Origin: Prevotella sp.
GTDB taxonomy: Bacteria > Bacteroidota > Bacteroidia > Bacteroidales > Bacteroidaceae
Reading direction: 5' to 3'
Assembly: GCA_017965725.1 (NCBI GenBank)
Contig: JAGCPK010000154.1
Span: forward strand, 1-41,139
Length of the DNA stretch: 41,139 bases
Positions 16,118 through 23,629 of this stretch are shown one piece after another; the first letter of the stretch is position 1, and each line of letters starts with the position of its first letter. Made by a program: the position numbers and the translations under genes. The notes under the pieces were generated by a model, which ran no database searches, had not been told where the DNA came from, and worked only from the letters and a program-made list of their open reading frames with translations.

Positions 16118-16125
16118 TATTTTTG
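16118..16125 (+). promoter_or_regulatory. Candidate -7 element for the histidine phosphatase gene
   Basis: TATTTTTG matches TAnnTTTG, 18 bases before the ATG at 16144. This excludes the upstream in-frame ATG at 16096 as the start. Confidence 0.55.
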
Positions 16126-16143
16126 CAGCAAAATAGCTGGAAT

Positions 16144-16650
16144 ATGACCATTTTATACTTAGTCAGACATGGAGAAACGGTTGATAATGTCAACCAAATC
16201 ATGCAGGGACAGACGCAAGGGCAACTGACGGAGAATGGTATCCGTCAGGCGCAGGAGGTAAGAGACCAACTGGCTTCTGAGCATTTTGACGCCATCATCG
16301 CCAGCGACCTGAAACGATCGGTTGATACGGCGAGGATTATTGCGGAGTCACACCATTTGGAGTTGATAGAGACCCCTCTGTTGAGAGAAAGAGACTGGGG
16401 TGGCTTTACAGGGCGGTATATCCCTGAGTTGAGAGGCGTGACGTGGCCTGATGACATAGAGACATTAGAAAACCTTCTTTCCCGGGCTGGTGAGTTCATC
16501 ACCTATGTCAAGACGACGTATCCAGGAAAGAAGGTGCTGGCCGTGGGGCATGGCATTATCAACAAAGCCATCCAGGCAGTATATTATGGAAAACAGATGA
16601 GCGAGGTACAGAAGATGACCAATGCTGAGGTCAGGATTCTCGAACTCTAA
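16144..16650 (+). CDS. Histidine phosphatase family protein (phosphoglycerate-mutase-like)
   Basis: A 168-residue enzyme of the branch with phospho-histidine catalysis. The signature LVRHGETVDN places the catalytic His at residue 9. DLKRSVDTARIIAE carries the conserved basic residue, ERDWGGFTGR the conserved acidic region, and VLAVGHGIINKAI the second catalytic His. The substrate is not evident: relatives include phosphoglycerate mutases, alpha-ribazole phosphatase and broad phosphatases, and the context does not choose. The start at 16144 fits both the motif, which begins at residue 6, and the promoter at 16118-16125. It is convergent with the next gene, 6 bases apart. Confidence 0.9.
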   Translation: MTILYLVRHGETVDNVNQIMQGQTQGQLTENGIRQAQEVRDQLASEHFDAIIASDLKRSVDTARIIAESHHLELIETPLLRERDWGGFTGRYIPELRGVTWPDDIETLENLLSRAGEFITYVKTTYPGKKVLAVGHGIINKAIQAVYYGKQMSEVQKMTNAEVRILEL

Positions 16651-16656
16651 TCAGTT

Positions 16657-17721
16657 TTATCTACGGCCTCCGAAGTGTCCGCCGCCTCCACCGCGAGAAC
16701 CACCACTGCTATGAGAGGAGGATCCGGCACTGCTGTGCGAGGAACTGCTGCTACGAGAGGGGCTGGTAGTGGTACGGGTGCTGGTGCGTGGAGCACTGCT
16801 ACTGTGAGAGATGCTACTGCTCTGCGACCTGTTGCCACTGAAAGACCCGCTACTATTGCTACTGCTGCGCGATGGTGTAGAAATTGTGCGCGATGGGGTA
16901 CTGTTATTATTGCGCGACGGCGTGGTAATCGTGCGTGACGGGGTATTATTGTTACTATTATTGCTGCGGTTTGGAGCCGTCGTGTTCGGACGTGTATTCT
17001 CCCTGCGAGAACCGCTGAACGAACCCTGCCTGTTTTCAGATCTGTTACCGCGGTTGTTCTCAACCCTGCTGCCACGATTGTTGTCGATTCTGTTACCACG
17101 ATTGTTATCAACTCTGCCGCCACGATTGTTATCAACTCTTCTACTGCCGCGGTCAGGTCCACCAGTCACACGGGTAGAACTATTACGATGGTTGCGGAAG
17201 TCGCCACGATCCCAACGGTCGTGCATGCCTACGTGCTCTCTTCTTGGGGCGCGGAAGTGGTCTCTGCGATCGTAATAGTAGCCATGTCCACCATGAACAT
17301 GCCAGGCATGTCCGCCACGATAGGTGGCATAGAAAGCAGGACGTCCGAAATAGAAATAGTCGCGGTGCGGATAGCGGGCATAGATACCGAAGTGCCAGTA
17401 GCCTGCCTCCCAATAGAGCGGACGATAGAAATAGGTGGCTGCGATGTAAGCCTGCCACTGCCAGTCGAGCAGGATATAACTCAGGTCGAGGTTACGACGC
17501 TCCCAATAGGTACCGAAGACGTCGGCACGCCCAGTCACACCCATCAGATAGTCGAGGTTGATTTCGTAGGCTGCCTCATACTGCTCGTCGGTGAGGTTGA
17601 GTTCGTATGCCATCTTATCAGTTAAGAACAAGGCTTCGTTGCGGGCCTGCTCGAAACTCATTGCATATGCCGACACCGTCATGGTGAGCATTGCGATCAG
17701 GGTCATCATCATCTTCTTCAT
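16657..17721 (-). CDS. Exported low-complexity Arg/Gly/Asn/Ser-rich protein
   Basis: A 354-residue protein of unknown function. A signal peptide (1-20) is followed by an alpha-helical segment (about 22-60) and an aromatic-rich region (about 70-150: YFYRPLYWEAGYWHFGIYAR, FYFGRPAFYATYRGGHAW). From about 160 on it is low complexity: four or five copies of RVDNNRGG-like repeats (195-231), TPSRTITTPSR-type repeats (259-286), Ser-rich tracts and a Gly-rich end (GGGGGHFGGRR). The strongly basic repetitive tail suggests binding to anionic polymers such as polysaccharide, nucleic acid or cell wall; that is inference. The start at 17721 begins the signal peptide; the frame continues to 17784 without support. 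Similar aromatic-plus-repeat proteins occur in Bacteroidales, but I cannot name a family. Confidence 0.75.
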   Translation of the reverse strand: MKKMMMTLIAMLTMTVSAYAMSFEQARNEALFLTDKMAYELNLTDEQYEAAYEINLDYLMGVTGRADVFGTYWERRNLDLSYILLDWQWQAYIAATYFYRPLYWEAGYWHFGIYARYPHRDYFYFGRPAFYATYRGGHAWHVHGGHGYYYDRRDHFRAPRREHVGMHDRWDRGDFRNHRNSSTRVTGGPDRGSRRVDNNRGGRVDNNRGNRIDNNRGSRVENNRGNRSENRQGSFSGSRRENTRPNTTAPNRSNNSNNNTPSRTITTPSRNNNSTPSRTISTPSRSSSNSSGSFSGNRSQSSSISHSSSAPRTSTRTTTSPSRSSSSSHSSAGSSSHSSGGSRGGGGGHFGGRR

Positions 17722-17807
17722 AATTGTATCATTTTTAATTGTTCGACATCTTTTTTTACTATTCACGATGCAAAGGAACAACATTTTTCGTATGTTTACA
17801 AAGGATT

Positions 17808-17852
17808 TTCCCTAAAACGAGGGGGGAAATTCCCTAAAAAGATGTATCTTTG
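17808..17852 (+). promoter_or_regulatory. Promoter and 22-base-spaced direct repeat upstream of the Wzi-like gene
   Basis: TATCTTTG (17845-17852) followed by CACGG is the -7 element. Upstream, TTCCCTAAAA occurs twice (17808-17817 and 17830-17839), 22 bases apart, about two helix turns, with the second copy ending 5 bases before the -7 element. A palindromic GGGAAATTCCC overlaps the second copy. No -33 TTTG is visible, so activation through the repeats is plausible. Confidence 0.45.
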
Positions 17853-17890
17853 CACGGAAATGACGAGAAACGTAATAAATAAAACGACTT

Positions 17891-17895
17891 GGAGG
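17891..17895 (+). promoter_or_regulatory. GGAGG ribosome-binding site that decides the start of the Wzi-like gene
   Basis: GGAGG lies 9 bases before the ATG at 17905. Shine-Dalgarno sites are rare in this window. Earlier in-frame ATGs at 17842 and 17860 fall on the promoter or at the transcription start. Confidence 0.6.
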
Positions 17896-17904
17896 ATAAA
17901 AGTG

Positions 17905-19386
17905 ATGGTGATGATCATCACTTGTCATTTGTCGCTTACTACTTCCTTCGCCCAGGTGGATAGCCTGTGTTATCGGGCAGAGTTGCAGACCACATTAGGA
18001 ACAGGCGATTATAATCCATTGTGGTTGAATGCCAATAAATATGGACTCAGTTCACTGAAGACGAGAAACGGTTATCTGCGTGGTGCCGTTGAGCGTCCTT
18101 TATCATTGAATGACGGACGGAAATGGGGCTTTGGCTTTGGCGCGGATGTGGCTCTGGCTGCAGGCTTCACAAGTACACTAGTGGTACAACAAGCGTATGT
18201 GGAGGGACGTTGGCTCAAAGGTATGTTGACCGTGGGAGCCAAGGAACAGCCGATGGAACTGAAAAACATGGAACTGAGTAGTGGACCGCAGACGTTGGGT
18301 ATTAACGCCCGTCCAATACCGCAGGTCAGGGTGGCTCTTCCCGATTACTGGATAATCCCCGGAACCAAGCAATGGCTTGCTCTGAAAGGACATATCGCTT
18401 TTGGTAAAACGACAGACGATAAGTGGCAAAAGGACTTTTCTAGTCAGCAGAGTCGATACACCGAGGGAACGCTTTATCATAGCAAGGCGGGCTATCTGAG
18501 AATCGGTCCGAAGAATGTTACGGTGACGGTAGGGTTGGAGATGGCGAGTCAGTTTGGCGGAAAAGTCTGGCTCTTTGACAATGGTATCAAACAAGAGGTA
18601 GAAAATCAGAGTGGACTGTCTGCGTTCATGCATGCCCTATTCTATGGAGGCTCAGACAAAACGGACGGAGATTTCAAGAATACGGAAGGCAACCAGTTGG
18701 GTAGTGGACTGATTCGTGTTGACATCCATCAACCAGATTGGAGCCTTGGACTTTATGCCGACAAGTTCTTTGAGGACTATTCGATGATGGTTCACATGAA
18801 TAAGAGTGGCGACGGCTATTTTGCCTATGACTTCAAGGATTTCCTGCTGGGTGCAGAATTGCAGTTGGAGCGTACACCTTGGCTGAAAAGTGTTGTACTC
18901 GAATACCTCTATACAAAGTATCAGAGCGGTCCGGTATATCACGATCAGACATCCAATGTACCCATCCAGATCAGTGCCCGCGACAATTACTATAACCATT
19001 ATCTTTTTACAGGATGGCAACACTGGGGACAGGTGATGGGCAACCCGCTCTATCTCTCACCACTATATAACGAGGATGGTGCCATCGAGGTAAAGCACAA
19101 CCGCTTTGTGGCTTGGCATCTTGGAGTGAACGGCGATCCGGCAATGAACTGGCACTATCGGTTATTGGCTTCTTGGCAGAAAAGTTATGGCTCCTACTAT
19201 TATCTGCCCGTTGAGCCTGTCAGCAACTGGAGTCTATTGGCTGAGGCATCATGGAACTTGCCAAAGGGCGGATGGAGCATCAAGGGTGCTATGGGTCTTG
19301 ATTCTGGAGACTTGCGGGGAAAGAACTTTGGCTTTCAGTTGGGAGTTCAGAAGACGGGTTGGTTGAACATAAAGAAGAAACGGTGA
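17905..19386 (+). CDS. Capsule assembly Wzi-like outer-membrane barrel protein
   Basis: A 493-residue exported protein with a short signal peptide (MVMIITCHLSLTTSFAQ) followed by a beta-barrel pattern of alternating aromatic strands throughout, such as YNPLWLNANKYGLSSL, YLRGAVERPL and WGFGFGADVALAAGF. Features of the Wzi-type capsule assembly family are the N-terminal NPLWLNANKYG segment, ELSSGPQTLGINARPIPQVR and VLEYLYTKYQSG. Wzi in E. coli helps anchor capsule at the surface; Bacteroidales homologues usually sit with polysaccharide loci. Here two such clusters lie just downstream. The start is set by the GGAGG site. Its TGA overlaps the ATG of the next gene (TGATG), so the two are translationally coupled. 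Confidence 0.8.
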   Translation: MVMIITCHLSLTTSFAQVDSLCYRAELQTTLGTGDYNPLWLNANKYGLSSLKTRNGYLRGAVERPLSLNDGRKWGFGFGADVALAAGFTSTLVVQQAYVEGRWLKGMLTVGAKEQPMELKNMELSSGPQTLGINARPIPQVRVALPDYWIIPGTKQWLALKGHIAFGKTTDDKWQKDFSSQQSRYTEGTLYHSKAGYLRIGPKNVTVTVGLEMASQFGGKVWLFDNGIKQEVENQSGLSAFMHALFYGGSDKTDGDFKNTEGNQLGSGLIRVDIHQPDWSLGLYADKFFEDYSMMVHMNKSGDGYFAYDFKDFLLGAELQLERTPWLKSVVLEYLYTKYQSGPVYHDQTSNVPIQISARDNYYNHYLFTGWQHWGQVMGNPLYLSPLYNEDGAIEVKHNRFVAWHLGVNGDPAMNWHYRLLASWQKSYGSYYYLPVEPVSNWSLLAEASWNLPKGGWSIKGAMGLDSGDLRGKNFGFQLGVQKTGWLNIKKKR

Positions 19387-19820
19387 TGAAACGATTTGTA
19401 TTATATATAATAATAGGTATAGGATTGACGGCCTGTAGTAACGTGGAATTCTCTAACAATGGCGACCTTGATGGCTTCTGGCTGTTAAGCAGCGTGGATT
19501 CGATTCAAATTGGAAAGAACTATGACTGTCGTACGCTTGGGTTGACCTGGGCTTTTCAAGGAAAGATACTAGAAGTTAGGGATGTGAACAGGGTACATCA
19601 GGATATTATCATGTCGTTTAATCATACAGACAACCAACTAAAGACATTTTCTCCTTATTTGGTGTATCGAGAGGAGGGCGACTGGCCAATAGACGATACG
19701 GACTATCTGAAACCTTACGGTATCAATAGACTGGAAGAGAGTTTCAGAGTGTTGGAGTTGACAAGTAGTGAAATGACGCTGGAGTCAGATATCTTACGGC
19801 TTCATTTCAGGAAATACTGA
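19386..19820 (+). CDS. Small lipocalin-like lipoprotein
   Basis: A 144-residue lipoprotein precursor: hydrophobic signal, then lipobox LTAC with Cys near residue 17. The mature part opens with DLDGFWLLSSVDSI, reminiscent of the first strand of lipocalin-like proteins, and continues as alternating short strands to ILRLHFRKY. The family call is tentative. The ATG at 19386 shares a base with the stop of the Wzi-like gene, so it belongs to that operon and may work with the barrel protein at the outer membrane. It ends 5 bases from the convergent GT2 gene, with no clear terminator between. Confidence 0.7.
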   Translation: MKRFVLYIIIGIGLTACSNVEFSNNGDLDGFWLLSSVDSIQIGKNYDCRTLGLTWAFQGKILEVRDVNRVHQDIIMSFNHTDNQLKTFSPYLVYREEGDWPIDDTDYLKPYGINRLEESFRVLELTSSEMTLESDILRLHFRKY

Positions 19821-19825
19821 GTTTT

Positions 19826-20635
19826 TTATCTAAGCAGACGTAAGTATATCTTTCGTCTCCATTGGCTAGGCAACATGCGTATGATGGTACGGATGGCAGT
19901 ATTCAATACCATACGTCCCCAACTAATGTAGCCTTTCTTGTAAAATGAGATCTGAAGGGGAATCTCCCTGCGGGAATAGTTCCATCCGCCACGACGCCTG
20001 GCAAAATCATCAGACATACGGAAATAGAGCAGTGAACGCTGAATATTGTAGAATTTGCTGCCCCTCAGCATCATCCGTACCCATAGGTCGTAGTCTTCCA
20101 CCTGAGGAGAATGGATATAATAGCCTGCAGCCTTGACAGCCTGATGGCGGAACATGACCGTAGGATGATTCATGGGATTACGCTTCTTACCGAATTGAAT
20201 GATAGCTTCATGGTCTTCAGGTAACCTACGGGTTGACAAGATATTGGAAATGCTGTCGGAAAATTCGTCTGCCCAAGAACCGACAATATCATATTCAGGA
20301 TGACTCTTCATGAAATTAACCTGAGTCTCAAAACGGTCAGGTTTGCAGATGTCGTCAGCATCCATACGGGCCACCAGATCATAGGTGCAATACTTCAGTC
20401 CTTCGTTGAGGGCATGACCGATACCGCCATTCTCCGGCAACTTGATGGTCTTCAGTTCAGGGTGGTTCTGCTGACTTTTAGTGATGATATCGTCCAACTC
20501 AGAAGTCAACGGCCCATCCTCTACCAGTACGATTTCCGTGGCTGGTAGTGTCTGGCTAAAGAGGCTGTCGAAGCATTCGCGTAGGTGTTTAGGCTCCTCT
20601 TTTTTATATATAGGAATTAGTACAGAAAACTCCAT
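19826..20635 (-). CDS. Family 2 glycosyltransferase
   Basis: A 269-residue GT-A enzyme that transfers a sugar from a nucleotide donor, normally with inversion (beta linkage). It starts directly with MEFSVLIPIYKKEE, followed by EIVLVEDGPL, GGIGHALNEGL and the metal-binding DXD-type motif ARMDADDICKPDR. The acceptor-side motif is VEDYDLWVRMMLRG. The basic hydrophobic C-terminus suggests membrane association. It is the last gene of polysaccharide cluster A, 56 bases after the fucosyltransferase, with a possible promoter of its own at 20653-20660. In a blood-group-like scheme it would add the beta-linked galactose to the first sugar; that is inference. Confidence 0.9.
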   Translation of the reverse strand: MEFSVLIPIYKKEEPKHLRECFDSLFSQTLPATEIVLVEDGPLTSELDDIITKSQQNHPELKTIKLPENGGIGHALNEGLKYCTYDLVARMDADDICKPDRFETQVNFMKSHPEYDIVGSWADEFSDSISNILSTRRLPEDHEAIIQFGKKRNPMNHPTVMFRHQAVKAAGYYIHSPQVEDYDLWVRMMLRGSKFYNIQRSLLYFRMSDDFARRRGGWNYSRREIPLQISFYKKGYISWGRMVLNTAIRTIIRMLPSQWRRKIYLRLLR

Positions 20636-20652
20636 ATCTTAATTTTCGGGTG

Positions 20653-20660
20653 CAAAAGTA
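20653..20660 (-). promoter_or_regulatory. Candidate internal -7 element before the GT2 gene
   Basis: The minus strand reads TACTTTTG followed by CACCC in the 56-base gap between the fucosyltransferase and the GT2 gene, so the last gene of cluster A may also be expressed independently. Confidence 0.45.
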
Positions 20661-20691
20661 CTCAAAAAAAATGAAAAACGTTCATAAATGA

Positions 20692-21564
20692 CTAAATAAT
20701 TATCCAAGAATTTGAGATTGGCGTGTGTGCACCGCTAATATTCCACCATTTTCTGGGTCCAATGACCACTTTATTCTTGTTCGTGTTCAGCCAAGCTCCC
20801 CACCAAGAGAAGGAAGAGTTTGCGATGATTTGGTGGTGACAGAGGGACATAAGATGTATGTCTTGGAAACTCTTTTCGTTCATATTCCAATCCACATAGA
20901 TAGTCTCGGTCTGTCCAAGAAGGGTTGCAAGATGTCTGCGACACCACGAAGCGTCATCAGAAAAAATGCAGAAGACCTCAGGACTCACCATTTCTCTCAT
21001 CCGCTGGATGGCTGTCTGATAATAATCTATGTCGCAGATGTTACGGAAGAGTTTGTCTTTCACATAGTCTCCGCGACGGATGTGGATGGCGCAACTATTC
21101 TTCTCAGTAACATAACGGGCGGTTTTTTGATTTCGTTCATCGTTAAATGCGGGAAAAGAAAAAGATTTCAAGATGACCTCACGAATAGCAATGAAGTATT
21201 CTTCATGTTGCCAATAACCGTCATAATAGGTATCGCCTTCGCGGGTTAAGGCTGTCGAATTAAAAGCATAATCAACCCTTTCTTTGAGCATGGTTTTCCT
21301 GCAAGGCAGAATTCGACTACCGATGCGCCATGTTTGGAAGTTTGGGTAGGGATAAGCCACTTTTGCCACTTCTTTCCAATTGGCTTTTTCATAAGTCACA
21401 TTGAATATTTTCGGCATTTCGAAGCCCCGATGCTTGTGGTAGCCATTGAAGCAGTGAAGATCCAACAATATGCGTTCTTCAGGGAAGTGCTTACGCAGTG
21501 CTTCGTAGAGAGCAAACTGAAACATCTGGTTACCCAGTCCTCCTATAATTTTGACTATCTTCAT
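20692..21564 (-). CDS. GT11 alpha-1,2-fucosyltransferase
   Basis: A 290-residue GDP-fucose-dependent transferase. The three GT11 hallmarks are present: the N-terminal IIGGLGNQMFQFALY (6-20), the donor-binding HIRRGDYV (161-168), and the C-terminal ANSSFSWWGAWL. Known members transfer fucose to O-2 of terminal galactose, making H-type structures. The start at 21564 overlaps the flippase stop as ATGA and begins directly at the GT11 motif; the frame extends upstream to 21636 without support. No GDP-fucose synthesis genes lie in the window, so the donor must come from elsewhere in the genome. It neighbours a GT6 gene, which is significant because GT6 enzymes act on the product of this reaction. 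Confidence 0.93.
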   Translation of the reverse strand: MKIVKIIGGLGNQMFQFALYEALRKHFPEERILLDLHCFNGYHKHRGFEMPKIFNVTYEKANWKEVAKVAYPYPNFQTWRIGSRILPCRKTMLKERVDYAFNSTALTREGDTYYDGYWQHEEYFIAIREVILKSFSFPAFNDERNQKTARYVTEKNSCAIHIRRGDYVKDKLFRNICDIDYYQTAIQRMREMVSPEVFCIFSDDASWCRRHLATLLGQTETIYVDWNMNEKSFQDIHLMSLCHHQIIANSSFSWWGAWLNTNKNKVVIGPRKWWNISGAHTPISNSWIII

Positions 21565-22862
21565 TGGCTTTTCTTCTTTCTGTATTGTTTCCAGTAATAG
21601 AGTGGGGTAGTAGCCACGTAAAATGCCTGTTGCCAAAGGCTGCAGTGTATCAGTCTGCCTGCGATATAACTTACGACAATACTATTCAGGATACTATAGA
21701 CTACCAATAGTGTTAGCAGCACCTCCATATTGTATTGTATGCCCACAAATAGAATTAGTACAAGAACCGTCCTCCTCACGATGTCAAGTTTGAAAAGCAT
21801 GTCAGTGCGTCCTTTCACCAACAGAATGTCCTGATTGATGTCGGAGAAACAAAACACAAACCCTATCACACAGAAATATCTCAGATAGGTGGCTGCCAAT
21901 GCCCATTCCGGGGGGAACAGTAGTCCAATAAACTCATCAGCAAAGATAAACAATAGCACCATGACGGGTGCCAGCACCCAAAAGGCAGTCCCTGTTACCC
22001 GTTGACTATACCGGCCTAGTGCTTCATCATCATTTTGGAAAGTTGACATCATGGAGTAACTTACTCGTTTAATGCCATAACATAAGGTACCTGATGTGAG
22101 ATAAGGTATTTTATTTGCCATGGTGTAGTGGCCTAATATAGTGGCGTTGTAAGCCTTACCTATGACAAAGTTTGGCAAATTGTCTGTAATGGCTGCCAGA
22201 ATATTACTACCAAGTAGGTTCATCGAGAACTTCAGGTATTTCTTTACACACCCCATTGAGAAGTACCATTGTGGGCGCCATTTGCCGAACAACCAGAAGA
22301 AAAGCGTCTGCAGGATTGCAAACGATAGGTTTTGCACAATCAGCCCCCATACATCGCGCCTGTAGTAACTCACAGCAATACCAGCGATACCCGATAAAAA
22401 TACCGCGCAGAAAGATATCAACGACACAGTCTTGAAGTTAACCTCTTTGAACAGTAATCCTTGCTGGACGACGATAAGCGACTGGAATATAAGTGCGAGG
22501 AATGCTACGCGTATCAGGATCGTTAAGCGGGGTTGTTCGTAGAAGTCGGCTATCAAAGGTGCAGCCAACCAGATTATTCCATATACCGCTGTGCCTAAAA
22601 GGATATTAAACCAGAATATTGAACTCTCGTCATTTTTAGTCACGTTTTGTTCGTGTATGAGTGCCTGAGAGAAGCCGCTATCAATTAGGATAGTCGAGAA
22701 AGCCAGAAAGATACTCATCATACTCACCAGTCCGAATTCCTGAGGTGCTACGAATTGAGCGATGATAAACATACAGAGTACTTGTATGCCCATTTTTGTC
22801 ACTCTTTCCGTCATGCTCCAGAAAGTGCCCGTTACTGATTTTCTTATTCCAATCTCTTCCAT
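21561..22862 (-). CDS. Polysaccharide flippase, Wzx/MOP type (cluster A)
   Basis: A 433-residue inner-membrane protein with about 12 predicted helices, expected to flip the lipid-linked repeat unit to the periplasm. The opening (VTGTFWSMTERVTKMGIQVL then FVAPQEFGLVSMMSIFLAFS) and VWGLIVQNLSFAILQTLFF are typical of the WzxC-like branch of the polysaccharide synthesis family. It starts at 22862 within TAATG, sharing one base with the stop of the GT6 gene, and ends in an ATGA overlap with the fucosyltransferase. Such tight coupling argues that GT6, flippase and fucosyltransferase are one functional unit. Confidence 0.88.
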   Translation of the reverse strand: MEEIGIRKSVTGTFWSMTERVTKMGIQVLCMFIIAQFVAPQEFGLVSMMSIFLAFSTILIDSGFSQALIHEQNVTKNDESSIFWFNILLGTAVYGIIWLAAPLIADFYEQPRLTILIRVAFLALIFQSLIVVQQGLLFKEVNFKTVSLISFCAVFLSGIAGIAVSYYRRDVWGLIVQNLSFAILQTLFFWLFGKWRPQWYFSMGCVKKYLKFSMNLLGSNILAAITDNLPNFVIGKAYNATILGHYTMANKIPYLTSGTLCYGIKRVSYSMMSTFQNDDEALGRYSQRVTGTAFWVLAPVMVLLFIFADEFIGLLFPPEWALAATYLRYFCVIGFVFCFSDINQDILLVKGRTDMLFKLDIVRRTVLVLILFVGIQYNMEVLLTLLVVYSILNSIVVSYIAGRLIHCSLWQQAFYVATTPLYYWKQYRKKKSQ

Positions 22863-23629
22863 TATAAATACCATCTTATCGCATCGTACAGAATGACAAT
22901 GCCTTTTTTCAAACGTCCTATTATGGAAAAGTCCCTACCTTTATTGTAGTAGGTGTCGAATCTTGCCTTGTCGCGTATCACAATCTTCGCCTCAAAGGGC
23001 ATCTGTTTCCCCTCTATATAGGCATAAGCGGGTGATAAAGGTTTACAGGCATGGTCGCGCAGGTAACAGTTCAGGTGACTCTCATCATGATACTTGGCGA
23101 TGATTCCCTTTTCCAGATCGTCATGAATGTGCCTGCTGCACGTCTCGGCCAGCATCAGATAATCGTTGGTTCTACCACCGTTCAAACTCCCCATATAGTA
23201 TTTGTAATTCCCTTTTCGAGGTGGAATATAGGCCTTTGATGCCTTGTTGCGTTCGTAGGGGTATCGCCAGACTGGTTTATTATAGTAGCCCGGATGTATT
23301 ACCGCTGCCAATGATGTTGGTAATATTGTCTCATCCACAGGTGCCACAAAAAGCATGTTCGCATTCAGAAAAAAAGTATAGTCGTATGCTTTTAAAATAT
23401 CGGCAATGCTTAGGAACAAGTCGAAGCGCATGAGTGAGTCCATGGGGAATCCTTGGCATTCGCGATGTATCAGTGTTACATTGGGCGCTGTTGTCAACTG
23501 ATCGTTGTCCGTCCACACATAGTAATGCTTCTCCTTGCCTTTTAACATGTAGCGCTCGGAACTCTCATAGAAAGTCTCGAAGAACTGGGCATAACGCCCT
23601 GTGCAGATATATAGCAGTGCTATCTTCAT
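22862..23629 (-). CDS. GT6 glycosyltransferase, histo-blood-group A/B-like, metal-independent type
   Basis: A 255-residue retaining transferase resembling the human ABO enzymes. Shared landmarks: IHPGYYNK and YERNKASKAYIP (human HPGFYG and YERRPQSQAYIP), YYMGSLNGG (human YYLGGFFGG) and YHDESHLNCYL (human WHDESHLNKYL, with the catalytic-site Glu). In place of the metal-binding DVD of animal enzymes it has FLNANMLF (Asn89-Ala-Asn91), the NXN change known from metal-independent bacterial GT6. Residue 146 is Met, as at human position 266 of the B (galactose) enzyme, while 148 (human 268) is Ser, so donor choice between UDP-Gal and UDP-GalNAc is open. The expected reaction is alpha-1,3 addition to Fuc-alpha-1,2-Gal, and the fucosyltransferase lies two genes downstream. 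It overlaps the EpsG stop by ATGA. Confidence 0.9.
   Translation of the reverse strand: MKIALLYICTGRYAQFFETFYESSERYMLKGKEKHYYVWTDNDQLTTAPNVTLIHRECQGFPMDSLMRFDLFLSIADILKAYDYTFFLNANMLFVAPVDETILPTSLAAVIHPGYYNKPVWRYPYERNKASKAYIPPRKGNYKYYMGSLNGGRTNDYLMLAETCSRHIHDDLEKGIIAKYHDESHLNCYLRDHACKPLSPAYAYIEGKQMPFEAKIVIRDKARFDTYYNKGRDFSIIGRLKKGIVILYDAIRWYL

Noticed and set aside
17036-17150. Regular repeats suggesting a CRISPR-like array
   Set aside because: The roughly 24-base period lies in frame within a coding sequence, the repeats are degenerate, and there are no unique spacers of constant size.
16811-17275. Leu/Arg-rich plus-strand frame opposite the low-complexity gene
   Set aside because: It is the complement of the Asn/Arg/Ser repeats; the minus-strand frame has a signal peptide and a sensible domain.
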